Notes under the pieces: model-generated
Database searches by the model: none
Told to the model about the DNA's origin: nothing
What the model saw: only the letters and a program-made list of their open reading frames with translations
Made by a program: the position numbers and the translations under genes
Source: Plasmodium relictum
Taxonomy: Eukaryota > Apicomplexa > Aconoidasida > Haemosporida > Plasmodiidae
DNA: 64,000 nucleotides
Assembly: GCF_900005765.1 (NCBI RefSeq)
Contig: NC_041687.1
Location: 1,629,562 to 1,693,561 of the forward strand
Direction: 5' to 3'
Shown here: positions 37,201-46,665 of the stretch, one piece after another
Numbering within the stretch: position 1 is the stretch's first letter
Layout of the letters: every line of letters starts with the position of its first letter

Positions 37201-39599
37201 ACAGCATGGTTAATAACGTTAGAATTAACAACATGACAAGACAAAAAAATAAAATAAAAAGAAGTTTATTTCTAAAAAAAGAAAATATGAGTAATATTGA
37301 TACTTGCGTTGATGAAAATGATATTGATAGTTTCAGTTCATCCAATAATATTGATATTGATGAAGAAGAAAAGGATAATTTATTAAATTTAGATAAAAGT
37401 GAAGTTAATGAACATATTATCAACAAATCACATAATATGAATAAGGAAAATTATGAAAAAAATATTTTTTCTAATATAAAATATAATAATTCTTTAAATG
37501 AGCCATTAAACATTTTGAAGAAGAGAGAGAAAATAAGACAACAAACACAAGAACAAAATGAAGATGAAGTAATTACAAATAAAAATTTACTGAAATTTAA
37601 TAATATTAGTAAAAAAAAAAAAAAAAAAAATTGTCTCATACATATTGACAGTTCTCATGATAATATAGTTAATAATAACTCAAAAAAAAATGTTAGAAGT
37701 TGTAGTAATAGTGATTATTCCTATGATAGCTATAATAGCAGTGTTAATTTCGTTGGAAATAATTTTATAAATTGTTTTGATGATAATTATGATAATTCGA
37801 TTGGTGATAGAGATAAGAATGTATCTTTAAATTTTCCTAGTTTAGGTACACATTTAAACAATATAGATAATAAGGAAATAGTTAATTCTGAATCAAATAT
37901 ATATAATAATCACCCTCATAAAAGTAAGGATATGTTAATAGAATCAAATATGTTAAATAATGAAACTTATGTTCAGATTGGAAATCAAGAGGATATTCAG
38001 TTTGATAAATTTTTAAATGATGATATAGAAACATATAAATCGATTTATAGAAATATTAGTGATAGTGCTTATAAAAAAAAAATTGAAAATTTAATTACGA
38101 TAAGAAGCAATCTATATAAATATATGAATTGCTTAAATGTTCTTGGTATTAGGTATATTAATAAAGATATAGGTAATTTTGATGATTTATACAATAAAAA
38201 TATTTCTTTTGATTTAAAAAAAACATATACGAAAATTAGAAAAGATATTTTACATCCATTAAAAAATAATGCGTTAGAAAAAAATGTGTATATAAGTTTA
38301 AAAAAAGAAACGAGTAAATTTTATGATGAAATGAAAATATATAATAATTGTTACTTTTTGTTTGATTTTATCATAAAAAAGTATGACAACAATTTAAAAA
38401 AGAAAAGTAATAAGTTTGAATATTATATAGATAAAAACACTTTTTTATGCATGTGTAAGGATATAAAAATGAATAAAATAATTGAAAATATAGATATACC
38501 TACTACTACATGCAATAAATTCTTTGAAATAAATAAAAATTCACATGAAAACCACATGTATCAGATCATTAAGGAAGCTTTAAAGAATAAGAATCAATAC
38601 AAAAAAGAAAGAAATAAAATATACGATGAAAATTATTCAAATAACTCTAATTTTTTAAATAACAGCGAGTTATCAAATAACAATCTTTCTGATGAAACTA
38701 ATTGTAATGATAGAAAGAGGAAAAAAGGAGGAAAAAAATTTTCTCTACCTCATAATAAACATTTAAAAAATGTAGATTTATTAAAAAAAAATCAAAATAA
38801 AAATGAGAACAGCAAAAATAATCATTTATTAAATAAAAATATATACAGTAACAATTCATACTATTCAACAGTATTTTGTCCTTTTTCTTTGGTTTCAACT
38901 TCTAATAATTTAGTTAATTTTAATTCTATTGGAATAAATAACATGAAATATAAAAGCAAAAGGAAAAAAAAAATGAATGTGTATGATTTAGAATATTTAT
39001 TTACTAGACAAGTATCTTTTAGTAAATATATTAACAAAAACCAAGGATTAACTCTTATTGACTTTTTTTTATTAATGCAGCAATTAGCATTATTAATTTT
39101 TCCATATATAAGTTATTTAAGTACTTATAATTCTATATACCCATATAATAGCACAATTTTTGAAGAATTAAGCAATCAAGAAAATAATATATTTGCAACT
39201 ACTTTTAATGATAAGGAAATGAGTAATTTAAAAAAAAATGTGAAAAATATAAAAAAAATAGAGAAAAATCAAGATAATGATCTTAAAGGAAAAAAAGAAA
39301 ATAAATGTAATATGGATAAATCAACAATAGATATAAAAGAGGTTCAAGAGAAGAAAAAATGTGAATTAAATACTCGTTTTAATTCAGAAGAGATAAGAAA
39401 AATGGATTGTAACAATACAACTAATAAACAAGAAGAAAAAAAAAAAGATAATTATATATGGCATAAAAGCATTTGTAATAACATTTACAATTTATATGAA
39501 TATATTCAAATTGGCGTTAATCCTACTGTTAAAAATGTTTGCTTAGAGACTTTTTTAACTTATATTTTTATAAAATATGGAATATCATATTTTTCATAA
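31251..39599 (+). CDS. Tubulin-tyrosine-ligase-like (TTLL) enzyme, 2,782 residues
   Basis: TTLL enzymes are ATP-grasp amino-acid ligases that add glutamate, glycine or tyrosine to tubulin tails and so tune flagellar and spindle microtubules. The single uninterrupted ORF has a long Asn/Lys-rich N-terminus, a TTL domain at about residues 1490-1840, and a C-terminal extension of about 940 residues. Domain motifs in order are KPDSGSMGIGV (about 1607), KFDFRIYILLLPG (about 1653), VHLTNYSIN (about 1698) and LLEVNSNPSLRIDYLD (about 1797), the last holding the Mg/ATP-binding Glu and Asn. In many TTLLs the ATP loop reads GRGI, here GIGV. Substrate amino acid cannot be told from the sequence. The C-terminal extension has a few ordered stretches (for example FLLMQQLALLIFPY) of unknown role. 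Confidence 0.9.
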   Translation: MNSFHNIFNINYKNEINEYKKRNITKIVPTYSLKNIKVSKEYSNLKNSLNNNINDINEENIKNFKENKSVSIINDVTNCIDTSNKYSSTHAYKTNLNYASIKKNTYSNDLRKINNSYSGSTYCKNNYYKSNIEKVKLRNTNENEKKFLKKKQIISKDYLTKFHNNIKSKIENDNLLYLNKINNILYRNNDESKIDNNIFNFAESPSIRSSRMSKNLNNYKTIGKIKMEKSLIDVRKENKKVNSISEVNLNMPINKKEENKSIKIPLINSRNYDQSINFNSNNNIVNKIKHPYHFSNNVIVTNNIYQNEHVLHRKSDKSSKNENKNFLIGISSHMIFNDNNLDNLKISEKKCNSITYFNKNDIKEKNIKTNSSKIDNGINLLQTRIKSHEFVNYTNIYKPPDIYLKDSIKSEPYIEKPMNVNHIEYVSNYSDINLLQNNKYLTNSIKNDIINNISVNHYYKNVGDNYFSYKCKEDDHCNNENNVCNNNFNKISYNEEKSEKKRYCDSFKKYDTKNSNNIYEKANMRVISKSNSDNHIIKIISKGEIINKYNNISLYRFNEGDKKKKNSYSNCLVEGCENKNNKEINEGKPCYGILLDKRTKEIKCDILNQNKYFNEADGKEENCKLMKNKEDIGNVVHKQSYIENGKLIKKLRKGGYLASNNMHDLKNESNYSNTINHFELNKGTHDIQSCNNTNKIAEMQILNNTKNKYHSYNVNICNNNINYYNHNNDEYNTDKIYFNEIKKITKDNNNFFLGKSDSRIYDNIINNNDSYEKKYDKGVVNYDYINKINNKYNKNYIKEYSSDKISAIDLYDNSKNNEEDIMLNNISKNISKNKSTNDVIQINNAINYEDYEKEHIINNSKNDYKKSMKNIYLTNHNKNNFIILGINNDLKKIDDIDFYNKRNKGHFYNKDKEDYDSIKSTKRQISRNVKYEEYFKENSYTKPYVHYKQNLDNFVNTHKTLSHENKQEEEEKQEKNNNNMQENEKNEKKTNIYLNDVLSNNINTFIEKKKNTLIKSTEKKKCTEILEKNNLNEQKLAIKKEETFIEGKKKNCLGTLLKDNECMMNKKENEIKNKIDNDVHFTNKGKSNESFYMCNKKINDMHNIKKYSNEEITENNDQRNIFLSNPNYNIKNSKNNINDSNDNIKSSDNDQFLTKTNSKTIKCKKKLNSSNISGNEKKKNACKSVSNGNFTDIEYGIAYTKSLTDSYIYHLSNLNKIAKQRNKKSKLKDYRMHSKINEKDILCLGKNENSDLKKICAIKKSNKTDKHNRKENTKTYFNDNKNISADNSSKIKGKRSKSLTLNEICKNSFNNELIMLSSKRTKNINKCNLNIKNDIFLKEIVFEDNNNKINNNFENKHRIQNNKCSDETTVKNKESDICSTEKNSNNEHNLLSVSKLGDTCNDSINDNKNNVRINVINTNFDNIKNITENDKAYIHNCNDQSSLLPDNEIIGDFSSKRDDKKIKKVMLPWNNDNIVKLNTMNTSKKKKNITVNTKLARYERVLIHTCINKLNWKKCNDNINKGIFYWIGYNINDSDHYNYMKKKKIINRIPSIYMYTKKKALTFLLSHLSLIYPSLYDFYPNTFVLPENKNVIKYILNSNNKDYYIMKPDSGSMGIGVKLIHKYSDININILNGYNCYIIQKYIDNPLLMYKKKFDFRIYILLLPGKNYPKIYLSKIGFARLCTEEYKKKKRYICNTYVHLTNYSINKDNEKYIRKKNIHDKNNNKQLLSDVFIYLKNNGYDIDDIWKQIKKISCLTSLAIYSYIKSKIKYNFKNNFYFYQLVGLDILLDQTGKAWLLEVNSNPSLRIDYLDPNYTYFEIQLESMFDRYVKEPVISEMFLIVYKKIYKKYFKKKNKKIICINNKNEKSEKHSIICDNKIKPSKIALQNKPLKCSFITNNAKLKNFIENKKYPDDESSFTNSKNSYSYVGGNKISKTKSYVLNKNFNKNKIYTNNTKSDIKKKFSSLLYNSGSDSINNCRNNSLTNSMVNNVRINNMTRQKNKIKRSLFLKKENMSNIDTCVDENDIDSFSSSNNIDIDEEEKDNLLNLDKSEVNEHIINKSHNMNKENYEKNIFSNIKYNNSLNEPLNILKKREKIRQQTQEQNEDEVITNKNLLKFNNISKKKKKKNCLIHIDSSHDNIVNNNSKKNVRSCSNSDYSYDSYNSSVNFVGNNFINCFDDNYDNSIGDRDKNVSLNFPSLGTHLNNIDNKEIVNSESNIYNNHPHKSKDMLIESNMLNNETYVQIGNQEDIQFDKFLNDDIETYKSIYRNISDSAYKKKIENLITIRSNLYKYMNCLNVLGIRYINKDIGNFDDLYNKNISFDLKKTYTKIRKDILHPLKNNALEKNVYISLKKETSKFYDEMKIYNNCYFLFDFIIKKYDNNLKKKSNKFEYYIDKNTFLCMCKDIKMNKIIENIDIPTTTCNKFFEINKNSHENHMYQIIKEALKNKNQYKKERNKIYDENYSNNSNFLNNSELSNNNLSDETNCNDRKRKKGGKKFSLPHNKHLKNVDLLKKNQNKNENSKNNHLLNKNIYSNNSYYSTVFCPFSLVSTSNNLVNFNSIGINNMKYKSKRKKKMNVYDLEYLFTRQVSFSKYINKNQGLTLIDFFLLMQQLALLIFPYISYLSTYNSIYPYNSTIFEELSNQENNIFATTFNDKEMSNLKKNVKNIKKIEKNQDNDLKGKKENKCNMDKSTIDIKEVQEKKKCELNTRFNSEEIRKMDCNNTTNKQEEKKKDNYIWHKSICNNIYNLYEYIQIGVNPTVKNVCLETFLTYIFIKYGISYFS

Positions 39600-41191
39600 T
39601 TATGTTAATTATAATTAATATATATAAGTAATATAATCATATAGCATTTTAAGACAATGCTTTAATTTTTTTTTTTTTTTATTATGTTCACCTTACCATA
39701 GGACATTTTTTTTAGTCATATAAACTTGTCATTTGATTTTTGATTTTTGTTTTTTTACTATTCATAGTTTATTTTTTTTTTGTTTTTTGCTTTTTGTTTT
39801 TTTTTTTTGTTTTTTTTTTTTTTTTTTTTTTTATTTCATTCATCATTTTATTCTTCATGGATTTTATTTTTTTTTCTTTATATTTTATCTTCATTTATAT
39901 TATTATATCAATATCTTTTTTTTTTTTTTTTTCTTTTCTTTTCTTTTCTTTCAGTTTTAATTCTTTATTTTTTTTTTTATTGTTTTTTTTTTTTCTTTCG
40001 ATTTTGACTATCGTTTTCGTATCCATTGTTGTTTTCTTACATGGTTTTTTTTTATTTTTTTACCTTTTTATTTTATTTTATTTTTATTTTTTTATTTTTT
40101 TTTTTTCATTATTTCTAAAATTCATATTGAAATTTTTTATTCTAATTTTTTGGTTTTATTACAATTGTTTTTTTCATTTAAATTTATATTTTATTATATA
40201 TTATTTCATATTATGATTTAACAAGTCTTTGCTAAATTTATTTTAACCTAATTGAAAAGTATTGTGGCATATTTTATTAATTTCCACAAAAAAAAAATTT
40301 TAATTGTATATTTGTTACATGAAATTTTTTATAATTGCTTGTAAAATTTAATTCCTTAATTTTTATATAATAAATGATACAATAAAAACTTGTTTTTAGT
40401 AAAATTTAAAGTACATAAATACAAGGAATATCTTGATAAACCATATGCTCTTTTTTTGAAATTAAAAAAAAATAACAAAAAGAGGGTTAATAAAAAATCC
40501 CTTTTATATAAATGTAAATAAACCAGAATAAAAATGAAATTTATGGTACTTTTTTAAATCCTTTAGAAAAAAAAGAAATAAAATAAAATGTATAATACAT
40601 TTTTAATATTTTAAAGTATACATATAATATTAATCAATTTTAAATAAATACAATATTTATTTTTTATATTATCAAATTTTTTTTTTTTTTTCATAAAATA
40701 CAAAAATTAAATTATATACATAATTATCCATGAATGAAAATTTAAGTATTATAGATAAAAAAAAATTTACATCAATGATGTTTTGTATATTAAATTTATC
40801 TCTGAAACATTTTGTCAATTTAAATTTATATAAGTTGTCATTTTTTTTTTTTTTTTCTTAGAATAATTACATATTTTTGAATAACCATCAGTTTTTAAAA
40901 TAATATATATGTATTTTAAAAGGATTTAAAATTTTTATTTATATTTTAAAATTTATTTATTCTAATATATCGTATGTTACGAAAAAAAGAAAAATGATAA
41001 GAATAAACATATAAATTTTATTTTTATTATTTAAATGATATTATTTTTCTTTTTTTTTAACCATATGAAGTCTATATATTCACATTGATTGTACTGAATA
41101 AATATATTCATTATAATATATTGTTTATTCATTAAATACTTTAAGAAGCAAAAAAAAAAAAAAAAATAAAAATAAATAATACATTTAAACA
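39600..41191. other. Intergenic with a strongly T-rich block
   Basis: It lies between the TTLL stop and the methyltransferase-like start, both on the plus strand. Bases about 39668-40212 are extremely T-rich on the plus strand and give spurious poly-Phe ORFs. The remainder is ordinary A+T-rich spacer. Confidence 0.65.
39668..40212. repeat. Polypyrimidine (T-rich) block, about 540 nt
   Basis: This stretch is dominated by T runs with scattered C, A and G, so strand composition is very skewed compared with balanced A+T elsewhere. It follows the TTLL stop codon by about 70 nt. Confidence 0.8.
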
Positions 41192-44100
41192 ATGATAAAT
41201 GAATCATATAATAAGGCACTGAAAACAGAGAACGAGGATACAAATAACAAAAAAAAAGGATTAAATGAAAATTGTTTTGAGGAAGAGAATGGAAAATCTT
41301 TCAATAATAGAGATATTAATGCAAATGACAATAACAATATATATATGATTAATAAAGGAGGTATTATCGAAAATAGTTTAGATAAAAAAAGAACAAACAC
41401 AAATATGGAAAAAGATAAAATAACTAAAGTTAAAAAAAAAAAAATTACATTAGATTTAAATGAGAATAACAAAATAAAATTAGAAAATAAAAAAGAAGTG
41501 TCTATATGCAATGAAGGAAAAGAAAATAGTAATTTAATAGAAAGTGAAATATTAAAAGAAGGTACAGATAATAATAATAAAGTTTTAGTTAAAACATATA
41601 GTAGAATGAATAAAGAAAAATACATAGAAAATCAAAATTTAGATATAGATATTTTAAGTAAAGATGGTTCTTCGTTTAAAATGAGAAAAGAAAAGAAAGA
41701 AAAAAATGGTGATATATATTATGATGTAGTGGATAAAAATGACATTAAAAATAAAGAAAGTAACACAAAAGAAGAAAAAAAAAAAGGTGTTCACAGTTTT
41801 AAGGATGAAAAAGAAAAGTTTTCCATGAAAGAAATAGTTTATAATAAAAAAGAAAAAAATGCTTTAGAAATTGACAATAAACAAAACGTAATAGTAAAAT
41901 GCAGTGAACATAACAAATACAGTGAGTTATTAAATTTCGATGAAATAGATAATAGCTTTGAATTAAATAATAGCTATGTAAAACTAAAAAATGAAGATAG
42001 TGCTTTGAAAAATGATAAATTAAATAACTCAAATTTCAAAGAAACAGAATTGTTTAAAAAAGTCAGAATATCAAAAGCAAAAAATAGTATTGATAAAAAA
42101 GAGTTGCAAAATATAGAATACACTACAGAAAGAGAACTTAATAGCAATATTCATGATGAAACAAAGTTAAAAGTGAAAATATTAGAAAAAAAAGAATTAA
42201 GAAATATAAATAATAAGAAGATACATGCCGAAAAGTGTGAAGTCGTGTCAAATGCTAGAATGAATGATAAAATATTAAATGGCAAAAAGGAAGGTAATAA
42301 AGAAATTTTAATTGATGAAGAAAGACAATATAAAAGAGAAAAGAGTAATAAAAATGAATCTTCTGTAGATACTAAAAATAAAATTAAACAAGACATACTA
42401 GTTACTGAAAAGACAAATAGAAAGAAGAAAACAAATAATTCCAATGAAGAAAATATGTATGCAAAAAAAAAAAAAAATAATAATAATTATATAGATGAAA
42501 ATGTAACTAAAGAAAAAAAAAGTAATAAAAGTATAAATGAAGAAGCTATTTATGAGAAAAAAAAAGAGAATAGTACTTATTGTGTAAATGAGAATAAAAT
42601 AAGAGATAAAAAATGTAATAATAGTGATATTGATGAAACTAATAGAAATGAACATATTAATAGGGAACAACAAAATATTAATAATAAATATGATGATCAT
42701 GCAACCTTTAAAAAAAAATATGAAGAAATTGTAAAAAATAAAGATTTAAATAAGAACGAGGAAGACAATGTGCATGATTTTACTGGAAATAATGAAATTT
42801 ATCAAATATCCAATGAAAATAAGTCTGGAAATGTAAAAAAGAAATATACAAGACTATTGAAAAGCTTGGAAACGAACTTGACAAAAAAGATTATAAACAA
42901 AGAATGTGAAAAAAGAATTAAATCATGGGGAGAAAATATAACTTTACAAGAAAAAATAAATTACTTTATAAATAATAAAATTGCTACAAAGACAGAATAT
43001 AAATATGGAAAGAAGCCAAATACTTTGTCTATATGTAACCAATTTAGCTTATATAATCACTTAACAATGTTAAATGATTTTAACAGATTACATTATTATA
43101 GGGCAGCAATGAGGTGGACAGGGCATAAAGATTTATGCAATGCTAATACTAACAATTTTGTGAATCACGAAAATAATATTACTGCTGATAATATAAATAG
43201 TATAAGTAATACAACTAATGGAGAAAATACAGGTAGTCTATGTAATACAGAGAGTATAAATAGTATGAGCAATACAATAAACATGAATACCACTGAAGTA
43301 TATAACATAAATAAGTTTAATGGGTTTAGTAAAATAGATAAACCAGATATATTTTTTGAAAACAATAAAGGTTGTTATGTTTATAATAAAAATATAATAG
43401 AAATAGGAACAGGCCCATTATCCTTATTATCCATTAATGCCATTTTAAATGGTGCCAAACATGTAGATGCATTAGAAGTTAACAAAGATGCGTCTGATAT
43501 GGCAAAAAAATTAATAGAGGGGTATAACTTAGAAGATTACATTAAGATTATAAACTGCTATTCTAAAGTATATGAATATAGAGAAGAAGAGCATCAAAGA
43601 AGATTAAAAAAAAAGAATGCATTATACAATTTTTATGATAATGCTATTGGTGAAAATTTTTGTAATAATTTTAATTACGATTTAATAATAAGTGAAGTAA
43701 TTGGGGATTTTGCTTCTCAAGAAGGTGTAGCTGATATTTATTTGGATTTACATAAAAAAATATTTTCCTACAGAAAATATCAGGAATACTTAAATAATTG
43801 GAATATTAATAATAATAGTATAGAATGTGACATAAAAAAAGAAAATAATGAAGAAGATAAAAGCGATATAAGTGAAAAAAAAAAGGTACAAAATGAAAAT
43901 ATTAAGAAAGAAAAAAAATTATCATATATTGAATTCTCTTCTAATGAGGAATTATATAATTCTGAAGAATTTTACAATATGAATATTAAAAGCATCCCAT
44001 ATAGTGTTACAACATATTATTGTCCTGTTAAGTTTCCTTATTCTGATAATATTATATATAAAAGTGAAAACTATCCAGAAAGAACTATTATAAGTCCACA

Positions 44101-45577
44101 AAATAAATTATTGCAATCAGTTATATTAGATTGGTCTAATTTAACTTTAAATGAAGAAAAAAATAGTGAAGATAATTTTGGTGTTTTAGAATATCTATAC
44201 CTAGAACAAAATTTAAAAAATCAAGTAATACAAAAGAGAAGTAATTTATTTCATATTCAAAAAAATGCTCCATTCTGTGGATTTTTAATAACAATTGATG
44301 TTGAAATTAGGAAAGGGGAGCATTTTGGTACAAAATATGGGACTTGCGATAGTTGGTATACTAATGTCGTTTTATTAAAAGATGAAATAAAGGTTAAAAA
44401 AGGTGATTTAATTATTAATAAAACATATACAAATTTATTGAATTATAATGAAACTATTATTGATAGAAAAACCGTTTTAGTCTCACGACCTTCATACACT
44501 TTTTACGGTTATATATTACGATTAATTAAAGAAAAATATTCTGAATCTACTTCTGATAATGATGAGATAAATTCAAGCAATGATAAAAACTACAATGAAT
44601 CAAATGCTTCATATGAAGAAAATGATTATGTGTATTTGGACGACGAAACAATATTGTTACTAGATCGAAAAGATTTTCATACCAGATTTTTGGTACCAGA
44701 CTTAAATAAAGCTAGTAGTGAATACATTCCTACAAAAGGAGAATTTAAAAATAATGATACGAATAACAAATCAGATTATTCTATTAATATAAAGAAAGAT
44801 AATTTTTCTAACAAGAAAACAAATATTTTTGAAAATCAAAATAACTCCAAAGATAATGATAAATATTCTGGGGATATTTGCCATTATAAAGATACTAATA
44901 ATGATAAAAATATATTTAATAATAAATATGTTGGTGATGATAAATATCTTAGTGGTAGTATACTATATTCTAGTGCAATTGATAATAAAGAAAACTCAAA
45001 TAATTTTTTAGAGGACAAAATTCATTTAAAAACTCAAGGAGATATACCATTGAATAAAAATGAAATAAATTGTAAAAATTGGAATAATGAATTACGTAAT
45101 GAATTATGCAACGAATTTAAGGAAAACAAGTACAACGATGATATTAACTTCTTAAACAAAAATAAATGTATAAATACGAAATCCACTGCATCAAATTCAT
45201 TAAAACAAGAAAATAAAAATACAGAAAAGGATAAAGAAAGGACGAAAAAAATTTCAAAGAATAATGTAAATAAGAAAAAAAAAAAAGATGCACAAAAAAG
45301 TAGTAAAAATAGGAAAACCTCAGATAAAAGTAAAGAGGAATATGAAAAAGACATTTCGGATATTATTAATAATTATAATTCATATTCAAAATTCTATTAT
45401 GACAACTTAAAAAATAAAATTATTGTTTATAAAAATTTTAAGTATAAGCTACTAACTTTTTATGAACCTGTAGTTATTGACTATGATGAGCAGGCAACTG
45501 TAATTTATAAAAAGGATGATATATATAACAGCAGAGAAAATAATGTGAATAAATTTGTAAATAACGTATATCAATAA
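41192..45577 (+). CDS. Arginine-methyltransferase (PRMT)-like protein
   Basis: This is a single-exon, 1,461-residue protein with a Lys/Glu/Asn-rich N-terminal half and a PRMT-type core. Seen in order: a helix MLNDFNRLHYYRAAM (about residue 625), like the PRMT motif MLxDxxRxxxYxxA; a low-complexity insert; SAM-binding motif I EIGTGPLSLL (about 737) with the ribose-binding acid in DALEVN (about 760); and a double-Glu loop SEVIGDFASQEG (about 833), equivalent to SEWMGxxxxxES. A C-terminal beta barrel runs from about 1023 to 1103, with CGFLITIDVEI and KVKKGDLI. The THW loop of PRMTs reads DSW. PRMTs methylate arginines of histones and RNA-binding proteins. The changed SEW and THW motifs mean substrate and even activity are uncertain. 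It is distinct from the usual PRMT1, PRMT4 and PRMT5 types. Confidence 0.8.
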   Translation: MINESYNKALKTENEDTNNKKKGLNENCFEEENGKSFNNRDINANDNNNIYMINKGGIIENSLDKKRTNTNMEKDKITKVKKKKITLDLNENNKIKLENKKEVSICNEGKENSNLIESEILKEGTDNNNKVLVKTYSRMNKEKYIENQNLDIDILSKDGSSFKMRKEKKEKNGDIYYDVVDKNDIKNKESNTKEEKKKGVHSFKDEKEKFSMKEIVYNKKEKNALEIDNKQNVIVKCSEHNKYSELLNFDEIDNSFELNNSYVKLKNEDSALKNDKLNNSNFKETELFKKVRISKAKNSIDKKELQNIEYTTERELNSNIHDETKLKVKILEKKELRNINNKKIHAEKCEVVSNARMNDKILNGKKEGNKEILIDEERQYKREKSNKNESSVDTKNKIKQDILVTEKTNRKKKTNNSNEENMYAKKKKNNNNYIDENVTKEKKSNKSINEEAIYEKKKENSTYCVNENKIRDKKCNNSDIDETNRNEHINREQQNINNKYDDHATFKKKYEEIVKNKDLNKNEEDNVHDFTGNNEIYQISNENKSGNVKKKYTRLLKSLETNLTKKIINKECEKRIKSWGENITLQEKINYFINNKIATKTEYKYGKKPNTLSICNQFSLYNHLTMLNDFNRLHYYRAAMRWTGHKDLCNANTNNFVNHENNITADNINSISNTTNGENTGSLCNTESINSMSNTINMNTTEVYNINKFNGFSKIDKPDIFFENNKGCYVYNKNIIEIGTGPLSLLSINAILNGAKHVDALEVNKDASDMAKKLIEGYNLEDYIKIINCYSKVYEYREEEHQRRLKKKNALYNFYDNAIGENFCNNFNYDLIISEVIGDFASQEGVADIYLDLHKKIFSYRKYQEYLNNWNINNNSIECDIKKENNEEDKSDISEKKKVQNENIKKEKKLSYIEFSSNEELYNSEEFYNMNIKSIPYSVTTYYCPVKFPYSDNIIYKSENYPERTIISPQNKLLQSVILDWSNLTLNEEKNSEDNFGVLEYLYLEQNLKNQVIQKRSNLFHIQKNAPFCGFLITIDVEIRKGEHFGTKYGTCDSWYTNVVLLKDEIKVKKGDLIINKTYTNLLNYNETIIDRKTVLVSRPSYTFYGYILRLIKEKYSESTSDNDEINSSNDKNYNESNASYEENDYVYLDDETILLLDRKDFHTRFLVPDLNKASSEYIPTKGEFKNNDTNNKSDYSINIKKDNFSNKKTNIFENQNNSKDNDKYSGDICHYKDTNNDKNIFNNKYVGDDKYLSGSILYSSAIDNKENSNNFLEDKIHLKTQGDIPLNKNEINCKNWNNELRNELCNEFKENKYNDDINFLNKNKCINTKSTASNSLKQENKNTEKDKERTKKISKNNVNKKKKKDAQKSSKNRKTSDKSKEEYEKDISDIINNYNSYSKFYYDNLKNKIIVYKNFKYKLLTFYEPVVIDYDEQATVIYKKDDIYNSRENNVNKFVNNVYQ

Positions 45578-46201
45578 AACTTTTATTTAAAGAAATTTTT
45601 TTTTCATATTTAAAATTTATTATTTTTTTTTTTTCAATTCTATAGATAATATGTTTCTGTTTATCTTTTTTTTTTTTTTTTTATCTTTAAAATAAGTGAA
45701 TGTATTTTTTTTTCTATTAAGTATATATATATGTATATATATGTAATAATGTTTTTCCTATTTTTTTTTTTAATCTTTTTATGATTAATTTTTTTTTTCT
45801 TGTTTTTTTTAATTTCCATTCCATTTCCTTAAAAAAATATGTGATTTCTTATAATAATACGAAATATACAACATTTAATCTTGCATAAAATTATGGCATA
45901 GTCATTTTTTTTACATATTTTATTACTTACATTTTAATTTTTAAAGTTTATTTTAATATTCATTAACTATTATGGCATGGTTAATTTTTTTATTTACATG
46001 TTTTATTTTATGCTAAATGCATAAAAGGTTATTTTATTACATAAAAAAAAGAAAAAAAAAGATGATAAAAATATAAATATAAAAACTAAGCAAACTATAT
46101 ATCTGAGAGTTCAGTATTATAAAAAAAAAATTAAACATTTATTACAATTTTGGCACCCACTTTTTTATTTTAAAATTATCCTTCTGATTTTTTTATTATG
46201 C
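45578..46201. other. Convergent intergenic region
   Basis: This is the region between the stops of the methyltransferase-like gene (+) and the 76-residue gene (-). It is T-rich with a short TATATG repeat near 45720-45745. No feature is recognised. Confidence 0.6.
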
Positions 46202-46665
46202 CTATCTTTTTAATGACAGAAGAACAGTAAACATAATAAAAACCATATACGTTACTGTATGATTATGAAAATTAATAAAAGATTCTGCTTGAGGTGTTGC
46301 TGGATCAACCCCACCCATTGCAACTCTCCACATTTTTGGTGCATCGCATCTTAAAAAAAGAAGTTTTTGATAAAAAAAATGATTATAATTTTTATTAAAA
46401 CAATTTAAAATATTATAAATATTATTTACGTGTAATGATATTATGTACAAAAATAATATACTTGTTATAACATTATAAGAAAAGAGAAAAAATAATAAAA
46501 AAAATGAAATTATCTATATAAATTATATATATTAAAAAAAAATTTTAAGTAAGATTATATAATACTACTATAAAAGACATACCTTGCTAAGCTCAAGTTT
46601 GGCACAAAATTATTTTTAAATATATTATAATATTTAGATAAAAATTCACTTTTCTTTTCCAACAT
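46202..46665 (-). CDS. 76-residue single-helix membrane protein, two exons
   Basis: Exon 1 is 46583-46665 and exon 2 is 46202-46349. The GT-AG junction splits an Arg codon and the total is exactly 77 codons including stop. The N-terminus (LEKKSEFLSKYYNIFK) is basic and amphipathic. A central conserved-looking stretch follows (DAPKMWRVAMGGVDPATPQ), then one hydrophobic helix near the C-terminus (TVTYMVFIMFTVLLSL) ending KR. I do not recognise the family. The layout resembles small accessory subunits of mitochondrial inner-membrane complexes, but this is inference. The non-low-complexity composition and clean splice support a real gene. Confidence 0.75.

Noticed and set aside
39733-40216. Overlapping plus-strand ORFs of 75 to 158 codons, mostly Phe/Leu/Ile
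   Set aside because: They are read-through of T homopolymers in the T-rich block, open in several frames at once.
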